Shown here in pieces: positions 45,301 through 57,300 of a stretch of 64,000 bases of DNA. Position 1 is the first letter of the stretch; each line of letters begins with the position of its first letter. A program made the position numbers and the translations under genes. Source of the stretch: Tigriopus japonicus (taxonomy: Eukaryota > Arthropoda > Copepoda > Harpacticoida > Harpacticidae); the NCBI GenBank assembly GCA_010645155.1, contig CM021321.1, forward strand, positions 5,946,788 to 6,010,787, read 5' to 3'. The notes under the pieces are model-generated. The model was not told where the DNA came from, did no database searches, and was given only the letters and a program-made list of their open reading frames with translations.

Positions 45301-48300
45301 AATTGTTTCTGACTACGTGTTTCAAGCTTCAACTCAATCAAATGTCGAAGTAAAAATTATGCTCTCTCAAGCCTAAGCGAGCACACACTGGGACGAGCTC
45401 AGTAAATATCAGCTGGGCCTGATTGTTTACCCCGTAGCTCGGCGTGGCCTCTGGTGCCTAATTACGTCACTAAAATTCTACGATCGTATCTCATTCTCGA
45501 CCGTTTGTTGCAGAGCAACTGACCGTTCTACTTGCCTATAATCTTGTCTTTAACCTTGTCTTCACCTTGTTTTAACCTTGCCTTATGGAATTTCCATTGT
45601 ACTAATCAGACCTAGTGTGTATTTTGAAAGTAATCCTGGCTTGAGCCATCCTTGGTTATTTACTTGTGAAAAATAATATTTCATATGATATTTTATCTTC
45701 TGGGTTAAAATTGCAAGGTCTAGTAATTCTCCTCGGACCCGAAAAGCGCAAGGCGCAAGAGTCTCAAAAACCACACAAACAGCACCTCCAAAAGCGTAAG
45801 ACTTGCGCAAGCACTGAGTATGGGTGCAAAAAATTAAGGTCAGATGATTTTTTTGTAGTCGTTCCCTCTTCCATATCAAAACAAAAGTTTGTGATAAGTA
45901 GGGCCCGGAAAAACATTTGCAAAAAAGTCAGAAAATACCCAATACATAATTTCTTAAAAAGCTTTGAGCAAAAAAACAGGCTATTTCAAAAATATTTTTT
46001 TTTGATAACGCCCTTATTACTAAACGCCATTATTTTTCTCCCTGTGCACCGATTTTCCAAATTTGTTTTTGGCAAATTTGATGCATTTGGCCGTGTTTGG
46101 AGGGACACTTGACATGTAATGAACCGAGAAACACATCAGGTCTCCCCCATCTTACGTTGATTTCCAGCATGGTTGCCAGGGCGAAATATGCGATGCTAGT
46201 TTTTGGCAAAATCTCATGTCCTTTTCCTTGACGATTATCTTCTTTTGAGAGGCATCATTTAGCTTAAATAGCACTCATTTTTGAGAAATGATCCGTTTCC
46301 AAAAAATGTTAGCCTTCAAAGAAACAGAGTTGACATTTGGCCAAAAAGTGGCATTAAAGATTATGTCTTGACAACCATGTTGGAAATCAACGCAAGATGG
46401 GTCTGGCAACGCAAGGTCTCCGCTGATATTTTTCTAGGTTCAATGATTCAACAATACAATTTTCAAATTCCCGCAAAAGATGGCGTAGTTTTTCTCGTGT
46501 ATGACAGTAGTGTTGGTTTTGAAGGTCTAATGTCAGGACGCATCTTGTTTTTTTGTATTTTGAGTTCATTTTGGGTAAGCCCTATTGACTGACCATTGGT
46601 CATTCACTTATTTTCCTCAATTTTGCTTGAAACATTTTTTCTGACTCACATATTCCAGAAAATATTCATTTTTTCCCTGCAACAGCCAAAACATTTAGAA
46701 AATGGAGGGAAAACGGAGAAATAGTTTCAAAATATTTTATATCTACAAAAAAAAATATTTCCGGGCCCTAGTGATGTCTCGGAAAGTTTTTTATGTTATG
46801 TAGCCTTAATTCTAGACGGTCAGATGAAGATCACGCTTGTCAACAACCATGAACTGACCACAGATATGCATAGATACATGATAAGCCAGACAAGTATTTA
46901 ATTTTGAAGGACAAATCACTGGTTGCTGTTTCAGAGCATTCAGTCACAGCTGATAATTGAGAATGTCCAGCAAGAATCTGGTGTTACACTTCAATTATTT
47001 TTGAACAGACCGAGCCGTTACCCAAAGAAATCCAACGATTTTTTCACGCAACCTTTTTGAACCTAGAGCTGCTAGTTGTCATTCAAAACATAGCAGGGTG
47101 TAGTATCTATGGATTTCTGTTGAACTGACCAAACGATTTGAAACGTCTGTTAGTACTACTCCACAGTAGAAAAAAATCCGGGCCCTAGTGATGAGGCTTT
47201 TATCTTTAACTTTCTCTCTCTTAAAGAGAAACAACAAAGACAGAGTCCAATCGTTACACGGAATTGGTCGCTACTTACATCCTTGTTGGCGCTAGCAGCT
47301 CTCAGAATAAAAACATTGTATATTTCCAAAAGTTTTCGGTTCTAGGACTAATGTGTGGTTTTACTACAGCCTTAAAATCTACGTATAAGATTTGATTTGA
47401 CACGGCAAGAAATACTTCCCAACAATGACAGTGGAAAAGAAAGTTGAAGGTTCAAGAGAGATACCCATCTCACAATGGTCATGAAATCTTTTTATTTTCT
47501 TATCAAACTGTTCAAAATTTTCGTCTTGCATTCGTTTTAGAAAAAAGGTGGCAAGGAAACAAAACAGAAGGTTGTTTCAAAGGGTGTGAGAAATGAATGT
47601 GATGCAAATTAGTACATTAAATCAGTTATTATGGAGCTTGGTCGCAATGAATACTACAAAAGTTCATTAGTCATTACTAACTGAATTATTATTTCTCTTT
47701 ACATTGTCTCAGTTATCCTCACTATTTAGTTTCTAACTAAATTTTACTTTATACCATTTGTTAATGAAAAACAGGATGGCATTTGGCAACAATCAAAATC
47801 ATACAAGGTTTTGTTCAATATTGAACCGTAACTCGTTTCTGTAAGCCAATATACATTGATTTCCCGAGTGGCAACTAAACAAATGGCAATTATGCTTCAA
47901 GTTAAGCTAAGAAAGATTGCGCTTTAATCTTGTCCGCACAAAATTTGGATGCAATAAAAATATGTTTTTTTGGGGGAAAGGGGAATTACAATTTGTTGCT
48001 TTCAAAACCATAGTGATTCAGGAACAAAAAATATTTGTACAAGGCAAGTGGTTTTAAAATATCAACAAGGTCTATCCTTATGCTTTGTAAGAATATCTTT
48101 TTCTATTCATATCATTCTCTACTCATGCCTTATTGGATAATCTAGTACAGGAACCACTGTACTTCAGGACGAATTTGAAAAATACACCTTGGTTCCAATG
48201 AATCCAATTATTATTAGTACTCCAATGTGAGTTTCTTGCAACAAATATAGATCGGTTGTTGAGGTAGTTTTGAAGTATAGAAGAAGTATAACTAGAAACA

Positions 48301-51300
48301 AAAAAGAAGCATATGAAACGGAGTAGAAATACTCATACTCGATCAAATTTCGCTACATAAGCTGCGTTTTTCAATCGCAACTTACGTAACGAAACTTGAG
48401 CGAGCATGGTTACTTCTACTTCGCCTCATATGCTTCTTTAATGCTTCTAGATATGCTTCTACTATACTGCAAAACTACATCAACAACCGACCTTATATTG
48501 ATCCGTCGAATTTTCATTGTACTGATGGGATCCAAGATGTATTTTGAAAGTAAACCTGGCTTGAGCCATCCTTGACTAGTATCAACTTCATCACTTGCAT
48601 ACATTAATTTTCATCCTGCTTTAAAAGCTATTAATGTTTCTTCCCCTTTCCCGAAAGCGTTTCCAAACCCATTTCAAAACCAATGTGAGATCAAGGTAAA
48701 ACGCGTTGTCGGACTAAAAGTTCAATTTGAAGGTAGAGTTACGCACCATTATTGTTATGGGTGTTACTGTCATTCTTGGCTGGTGCACTGCAGTCCTGAC
48801 CGCTACAAGTACACAAGGAGTCTTGAGGCCCGCTCTCGGTTGGAGGCTGCTTAGGGGCGGGCACTAAAGCATCAGCATTTGGGACCTTCTTCCCGCCCCT
48901 GGGTTTCTTTTCCTTGATTGGGGGCAGACCGCCAATCAGCAAATCTGAGAAAGAATAAAGAAGGTGGAGAAAAAAACACCAGACATATTATAATGCTCGT
49001 GGTAAGAAGAAGAAGTGGAGGAAGAGGAGGAAGCACTTTGGGAATGGGCCCTTACATGACCCCCTGAAAGAGGAGCCTGAAGGACACAATCATCCGGCAT
49101 ATCCGAGTGTAAACTAAGCAATCTACAACGTTGATCAATATTAATCGCATTGGTTGGGGAAAAAGCAACGCCTTTCAAGCCGTCATGCAAGATTTTTCAG
49201 CTTGAAACAAAGATCATGGGATTGGGACATGGTAGCTTATCTATCTACTCAGGTTCGTGTCCCATCCATAAGAAGCATGGTTTCATATTTGTTCAAGCTC
49301 TCCTCTGCCATCTAGTGTTTCATTTCCTCTTTCTTTTTACAAACAAAACAGGTCATGGTCGATTTCAAGATTACTTGAATGAATATTTAACCTTTGAACT
49401 TATTCTAAAAGCTGATTTGTAGGAATTCAATTAATGCCTAAGATTCGCCAAAAATGGGTATGAAAGAAGAGGAGCAACTACTACTCTCAAAGCTCTTGTC
49501 TAGAGATTTTCACTTTGTGCTACATCCATTGGCGATTTGTTAAGCTTCCATTAAATTCCTTCATGGGCACGGATATAAACATAAAAAGTGGTCACTTATC
49601 GGCAAATCTCTTCCTACCCAAGTGTGGCTAAATTAAATAATTTCAGGCTTTTCAGACTTTAGGTTAGCAGACGATTTTAATATTCTTATCTTTGACAGTT
49701 GAGATCGTCAAACTTGTTTTTTCAAGATCAAAACATTCGTTGAAAATAAATAACGGAAACCTCAAGGATAAGTGATCTAATAAAAGCTCAACTTTGCAAA
49801 GCCCATTCATTACACTAACACCTCCTTCCTCTTCCTTCTTCCATGACCTGATTTGCTCGCACCAAACAAAACTAGATGAAATTGGGGCGAAGTGAAAAAA
49901 ATCATAATACTTTCTTTATATGTCATCCATTGAAAGCGACGCTTCTTACAAACAGGAACGAAACTGGAGCACATTATTTTCCAAGCTAAAGAAGCACGTA
50001 CCTTGACCCCCAGGATACATGCAACGGAATACCCGACCCAATTCTTCGGCTTGGAACCGCCCCGAGGGCGTCAACTCCCCGCCCCATTTCAAGATGAGTA
50101 ACAGAGATGCCTCCCTCGGTTTATCTGTGAACAGGGCAGGATTGGTGATTAGAGTTCGGTCTAATTGCCATCGCCATTCGATCTCACCATCATCGGAGCT
50201 CGTGTTGCGGGGTCGTCCTTTGGGTTGGTACTTCAGCTGAACTTTGCGATTGATGCCCGAAAAATGACCATACCTGAGACGTACGGAAAGGTTTGTTATT
50301 AAACTAGAAAGGTTAGTTTCAGGTGAGATTGATCGTACATTTCCAGGACGTTTTTAATTTGTTCCAATTTGCTGCGCTTCTCTTCGATCATTTCTGACTC
50401 GACTGAGCCGCATTTGATCTGATTGAGGAGTTCTCTTGAGATATCCAGAATCTCTTGGAGTTGCTGAGGCTTCTTGAGTTTTATGTGTTTTTCTTTGAAG
50501 CCGTCATATTTGCGGAAGATCTCGAAAAACTTGGGATGCTTCACCTCTAGCTTCATTTTTTGTTTAGGAGTTCGATCTCCATGGCGAATCACACCCACAA
50601 CGCATCTCAGTTCCATCCTGGAAAGCATAGCTTTGAATGAAAATGCCTCCACAAGGAACTGAAACTAATTTAAAAAAACTCCTACATTTTGCCCACGGTC
50701 GTTGGAACAATGGGTGGATCATCCAATTGAAAAGGCATTGTCCAAGGGATATGAAGTGTCGGAGCTAGTTCCCTCAGGATCATGTTCCCCAGGATCTTGG
50801 CGCAATCGTCGTAATACTTGGACGAGTTCTTCACAAAACTGAAGCCATTCACATCGCACACAATGCTCTTTCCATTTGCTCTGAAATCACATCCAAAGCC
50901 TCTCCATTCAACCTTTGAACCCTTTGGGACCTTTCTTGCCAACTAACTCACCTGAGAAGGTCAAAACCGCAGACCATTTGCTTAAAGGCCATGCACACTT
51001 TTCGCGCAATAAGCTTCTCTTTATTGGACAAAATCACGGGATATCGCACTTCTTTGCCTTCAGAATCTCGCTCCACTTTTCCATCCAAAGCTGGAGATTT
51101 TCTGGCCTCGGCATGTGCGTAATCAGGGCCCACAGTGTAAACCTTCAAGGTCATGGGAAAAGCCCACTGATGAAAGATCAAAGGCTTGCTCTTACTTGTC
51201 GAAATTTACCTTCACATCCGTTCCATCGGTGGGCATGAAGTCCTCGTAAATGTACGAACCGTCTTTTCGAACCCCGGATTCTGAAGAATACACGCTCGAA

Positions 51301-54300
51301 CGACTTCCGATTTTACGAAATAATCGTTGACTTCCGCCACCTTAAATTGGGAAGAAAGTGTCTCAGAAGCGCAAAACAAAAACAGCCACACATATTTACA
51401 CGAAGCCAGAATGTATGTAAATGTGCTTTGCTTCAAGTCGAGCGTGAGCGCCATATTTGCAAGGAAATCTTTGTTGTCAATTTACTACATCAAAGGAACA
51501 GGAACAAACACTTTTTGGCTGCAAGAATGTTTGTTTCCTTTTAATGTAATAACGTATATCAGTCAAAGTACACTATGAGCTTCTAAAGCTGGCGTGCAAA
51601 TCACGGAGGACAGAACAAAGAAGCATTAACTCATGAACGAGGCAACGAAATTGGTCTGGGTGCATGACAGAATGAATAGCTAAAGAGTAAAACATAATAA
51701 AAATAGGGCAAACCACAGAGCGAGAGTTTCAAATTAGGTTGAGGTTCAAAAATCAACTCAGAAGGCACTCTCTACGGGCGCACTGTAGTTGCCATTACCA
51801 TTGTTTCCAATACCTGCAGAGGTAGGATAGTACATGAAGATATTATGATCCTCGGCTGAGATCGGTTTCTCAACGAAGGGCTTATTGAACACCACTCCAT
51901 TCACTTCCACGTGATCGTCAAACTCGAGTAAAGAGCTTTCTGTAACATACAAAGAAAACTCATATGGTAAAAAAAGGCCGCAAATGGGAGACTTGTTCCA
52001 CAAACCATCAGGATCCGGCGAGTTTCGATCCAAAATGGCGTGACGAGGGATTTCAATCCCTTCTTTGGCCAAGATGTTGTACACCGATCGACGATCTTGG
52101 ATATCGAATTGCATCTCGAGATTATTGATGATGTAGGGCTTCCGAAGTTTGGCATAACGAATGGCCTTGACCAACGGAAATCCCTTGGAATGGAAGGCAA
52201 TCAAGCAATCACAGAGCGGCCATTTCTCAACAACCTCCTGTAACAACACTCTTAGCATCAACATTCTTTAAGACGGACCATGAGTCAAAAAAACTCACAT
52301 AAAGAATGACATTTTCCGGGAAGATCAGGGTAGTAATATACTCAAACTCTTCCAAACGGGTAAGGATCTCACGCATTGGTTTCGACAGCGATTTCTTTTC
52401 CATGGCACAGATCCCCACAACCACTTGTTTGCCTTTATTCTGACTATCATCCTCTTCGTCCTCGTCGATGAAGCCCGTCTAGAAACAAGACAAAAGATTT
52501 GTGCACTCAAGGCCAAGGTTGACATCCAAATTCAAGGCCGAAATTATACGCGAGAATTGGAGTAAAACTCATGAACCGAAGCACTTCTTCGGCTGAATCG
52601 GCGAGACAAAATGGGATCACCATTCACTGACGATAAGACCTCTCTTGACATTGTTCTGTTCGACATAGTTTGAATTATTTTATCACACTCAGGAATATTC
52701 CGTTCCGATTTGGCCTTTGATCTTGAGCTGAACAACAAGCTTTCCAAGCAGGAACGAGCCAAAAAACGTAAAAAAAACGTAAATAAAGAGGGCATATTTT
52801 TCGTCAGAGAAAATTTCATGTTATGTTTCATAAACAATGCCGAAACCAGTTCATTCAGACTTTATTTGTACTTTTGGGCCTCGGCATACTATTTACTTCC
52901 TCCATTTGAACTAGAATGAATAACTAATGTATGTTGAAGTAAGATTACTCGTAAATCATCGTCGTCGACGAACATGTATGGAGAGATACCTCTGCATGAA
53001 TCAAATTTCAAGATACACCGGGAAAAGCCCCGAAAAGTGCTCCTGAGCTTGAGGCAGTGTCTGATTTTCATTTGGCATTAGATAAAACAAACGCGTTGCC
53101 AACCCAAGGTACAATACTAGGATACTTCACTAACCACTGAATTTTATGGACGACGACAGTTATGATTTATAGATAGAAAGATATTTTCTCGCCAAGCATC
53201 AAATGAACGAGCAAATTATGTAGCAATCTTTAAAAGCACAAAATAAAATTATTAATTCAAAACCAAAGTTTACCCAACCGAAAGCAAGGTCTTAGTTGAA
53301 GGTGATCGGATGAAGGTGTCGGGAAATCAAAATTCATATCACTAACCCAGTCTTCCAGAGAAATGCAGTGGTTCATGCAGTTTTGCTATGTCAGCATTTT
53401 CCGATTTCCCTCAGGATGAATCCGATTTAATGACTAAAGCTCCATAGAGTAGTGACCCAGAAGATCTTACCAACTTAAAAACTGTCATTGTGGCCGTAAA
53501 TTGTTGATTAGAATGAGAAACAATCACTTCGAACACAACGTTTCAAGTTGCACATTGCAACTGTGAGTTGGAGTTGAGCTGCGGGGAGTGAAGGAGAGTG
53601 TTCTCGTACAGTGATTGAGAGTTGGAAGTTCGACCTTCAGTTCAAAGACCCCAATTCAAATGTAGTTGTGTGCTTTGGCTCTCGTTGTCGTTGTGAGGGT
53701 GTTTGTTACTTGGTGTGTGGGAGACAGGAAGAGAAAATGTAAATTTGACCAGGTTACAGAGGATTTGCTCTTGGTCTAATCAGCTTTTCTGAGCTTGTTA
53801 CCAAACCTGATTGGATGAGAAATCTACGAGGGTACAAAAAAGCACCATGTTTATTTAAGAGGCGGCTTTGATGCGAGTGAATGACATAGAGTGAACAAAC
53901 ATCTGATGATCTGGCCAGGGAAGTCTGCCTTGGCACATTAGGCTCATTAAATTGGAGATCATTGAGTGAAGAGATGATCGATCGATGATCGTCTTATCAT
54001 TAATTGAAGAAACAATAATGTGACGTCAAAGAACCAAAAATTAAAGTCATTGAACACAGCATAATAGGCATTTCTGAGACTCAGATAGAGTCTAAATTTG
54101 CAGTTTTAAAACACCAAAATCACAATTAATCTTGTTGAAAATTGTAAGTATTTTAAGGAAAAGCTCCTCTAAACTTACTATTATGATTTTACATGATTAT
54201 TCCTTTTTTCAGGAATAGTAAATGAGTTCTTGATTATATGTATCAGATCGGAGTGAAAATTTAGCTATATGATGAAAACCGACAATAACGTCAAAGTTTC

Positions 54301-57300
54301 TATCACCTTACTATCTCAAATGCTTTATTTTAATTAAAATACTGGAATCAACACAAAAAAGGTGGATTATATTGGAAACTCAAAACTTCAAAAGTTGTTT
54401 TGGGTTCATTTGAATGCATTTTGAAATCTGTTGGCTTCCATTTGTTTGAGGAAATAAAATAAAATCTTTCCTAGAAGAAACTGCTAGTGTTAAACTTAAA
54501 GGTTTGAAGAAGAGTGGCTCTAAAAAGTGAGGTTTATTGTAACGAAATGCAAATACATCAACAAAAGAACACTTTGGAGGGAATTAGATCAAATGAAATG
54601 ATGAATGATAATTTGCTAAAATAAAAGCAATGTTGTGCTTCCCCATGGTCTGATATTTTTCTTCTAAAATCCAATTACTGGAGAAGCTCGACAGTGCTTG
54701 TTACTTTCTTGAACCTATCATTCTAATTCTGTTCGAAGGATTACCACTCACATTTACAAGCAAACATAGCATCACAGTCTAGCTCAGAACTACTTTTTCA
54801 GTAAAATGGGTAATCTGTCACAAAATTGAGGCAACTACTGCCCTCTAGAGGGCTAACAGAAAAATGACACTGAAAATATTCGTGAGGCACCAAGCCTGCA
54901 CTGTGTGTGCNNNNNNNNNNNNNNNNNNNNNNNNNNNNNNNNNNNNNNNNNNNNNNNNNNNNNNNNNNNNNNNNNNNNNNNNNNNNNNNNNNNNNNNNNN
55001 NNNNNNNNNNNNNNNNNNNNNNNNNNNNNNNNNNNNNNNNNNNNNNNNNNNNNNNNNNNNNNNNNNNNNNNNNNNNNNNNNNNNNNNNNNNNNNNNNNNN
55101 NNNNNNNNNNNNNNNNNNNNNNNNNNNNNNNNNNNNNNNNNNNNNNNNNNNNNNNNNNNNNNNNNNNNNNNNNNNNNNNNNNNNNNNNNNNNNNNNNNNN
55201 NNNNNNNNNNNNNNNNNNNNNNNNNNNNNNNNNNNNNNNNNNNNNNNNNNNNNNNNNNNNNNNNNNNNNNNNNNNNNNNNNNNNNNNNNNNNNNNNNNNN
55301 NNNNNNNNNNNNNNNNNNNNNNNNNNNNNNNNNNNNNNNNNNNNNNNNNNNNNNNNNNNNNNNNNNNNNNNNNNNNNNNNNNNNNNNNNNNNNNNNNNNN
55401 NNNNNNNNNNNNNNNNNNNNNNNNNNNNNNNNNNNNNNNNNNNNNNNNNNNNNNNNNNNNNNNNNNNNNNNNNNNNNNNNNNNNNNNNNNNNNNNNNNNN
55501 NNNNNNNNNNNNNNNNNNNNNNNNNNNNNNNNNNNNNNNNNNNNNNNNNNNNNNNNNNNNNNNNNNNNNNNNNNNNNNNNNNNNNNNNNNNNNNNNNNNN
55601 NNNNNNNNNNNNNNNNNNNNNNNNNNNNNNNNNNNNNNNNNNNNNNNNNNNNNNNNNNNNNNNNNNNNNNNNNNNNNNNNNNNNNNNNNNNNNNNNNNNN
55701 NNNNNNNNNNNNNNNNNNNNNNNNNNNNNNNNNNNNNNNNNNNNNNNNNNNNNNNNNNNNNNNNNNNNNNNNNNNNNNNNNNNNNNNNNNNNNNNNNNNN
55801 NNNNNNNNNNNNNNNNNNNNNNNNNNNNNNNNNNNNNNNNNNNNNNNNNNNNNNNNNNNNNNNNNNNNNNNNNNNNNNNNNNNNNNNNNNNNNAAAAGAT
55901 CCTTCGACTTTAACTATTTGCTTCCTTTCGCTTATGAAACTATCAATCCAAGTCAGGACCTTACCCTGGACCCCTAACTCTTTGAGTTGATCGAGCAAAA
56001 GACCATGATCTACCTTATTGATGTTGAACACGCTAAGGTAAGTGATTCACAACCCAAACTTGCGTTTTTGGGGAGTCAGTGACAAACTGTTTTGGTTGAA
56101 CAAGAGCAATGTATGAAAAATCAAGTCACTTGACACCCTTGCTGCCAGATCAATTAGTCATTCAGCTTTAAATTATGACTTGTTTACCCCACAAGGTGTC
56201 ATTTTGATCACTTGAGAGTGTGACGACTTTGCTTTCATTTAAAGATTTGATTGATTTGATTATTTTAGAATAAAATGAAATGAACTTATTCAAATCAGTG
56301 TTACAAACATTTTGGAGAAACTGAAACAAAATGGAAATTGTTCATGCATGCTACTTTTGCAAATCAAAATCGTTCCTCTATTTGCTTTTTTCGAAAATCT
56401 CCATCAAAGAACGCTCACTTTAACGCACGCACACAGATTGGAAAACAGGGTTCCTTTGAAGTGGCTTGTTTTTGTTTTTTGCCTAGGTTTTCAGGTGGCT
56501 CCCTCTGAGAAGTACATTTTGCTTACTCTTGACTGAAGTGAGCAGCGCCTCCTACAATAACAACAGATTCTTGAACTATTTTAGAGGGATTGAAGTATGA
56601 AGTGTATTCAATACAAATCTCTACTGGAGTGACATTTCTCTGTTAGCCCTCTACCGCTCTCTAGAACAAGAGCTGCCTTTATAGCACCAATGCTGAATGT
56701 GTGAAGATAGAGAGAGCCCTCAAGAATAAGCGCTTATTTGTTGATTGGATCATTTTAATATGATTGGCCTTTGTTACTAGGGGGATGTTTGGCATGTAAC
56801 CGCTTTTTTATTGCAACGATTTTCATCCTCATTCCCGTCAAAAAAAAAGAGTTTCCACATCATTGCGTTTTGTCTTGAAAACCAAGATTTTTGACAAACG
56901 ATTTGATCCCAAAAAGAGACGAAAAATAGGAATTGATCGGACATTCGCGAAATGCCAACAGAATTCTAATGATTTTTCTGATCAATAGAGCAAATTTAGT
57001 TGCCCTCGTTTTAGCCATTTCCGATCTTTTGCAAATACACATATTTGCAACATTCAATGCAATGCATTTCCAGCGTTCAATTTGATACCTGGATCAAGAT
57101 CAATAAAGTTGATTGACTATGAATCAACATGACATCGATTCAGGGACAACAAACATCCAAATATCTATTATCTCTAAAACTGTACTTGACCACTTTAAGG
57201 AGATCTTACATTGGTGATGACTTTTTTTCAAAAAATCAAAATTCCAAATAATTCCAAAGGATTCTAATGTAGCCCATGACATGCCGATATTGCGAAATTC

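Larger units (their letters stand above)
54846..56653. mobile_element. TIR element interrupted by LINE sequence and a gap
   Basis: The ends TAGAGGGCTAACAGAAAAAT (54846) and the inverse ending GTTAGCCCTCTA (56653) are 25-bp inverted repeats with two differences. Inside, GCCTGCACTGTGTGTGC (left) and GTGATTCACAAC plus CAAGTCACTTGACACCCTTG (right) match the 297-bp MITE at 11414-11710. Between these matching parts lie the N run and a LINE reverse-transcriptase fragment, i.e. a later insertion. The outermost ends differ from those of the 11.4-kb copy, so they are different subfamilies. Confidence 0.7.

Noticed and set aside
48936..49190. A minus-strand frame with a Ser-rich segment, considered as a further PPIP5K exon
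   Set aside because: The possible acceptor (TTGTAG at about 49122) needs an incoming phase that the preceding PPIP5K exon does not supply, and the matching frame hits a stop.
51758..51813. Open extension of the PPIP5K exon past YYPTSAG to a stop
   Set aside because: A donor G|GTATTG at 51814/51813 joins in frame to the next exon and restores the conserved [12 protein letters not shown] junction; read-through would truncate the kinase.
54853..56031. Long open frames of 349-392 codons
   Set aside because: They are artefacts of the 983-base run of Ns. Only the 46 residues at 56031-55894 carry real (LINE RT) information.
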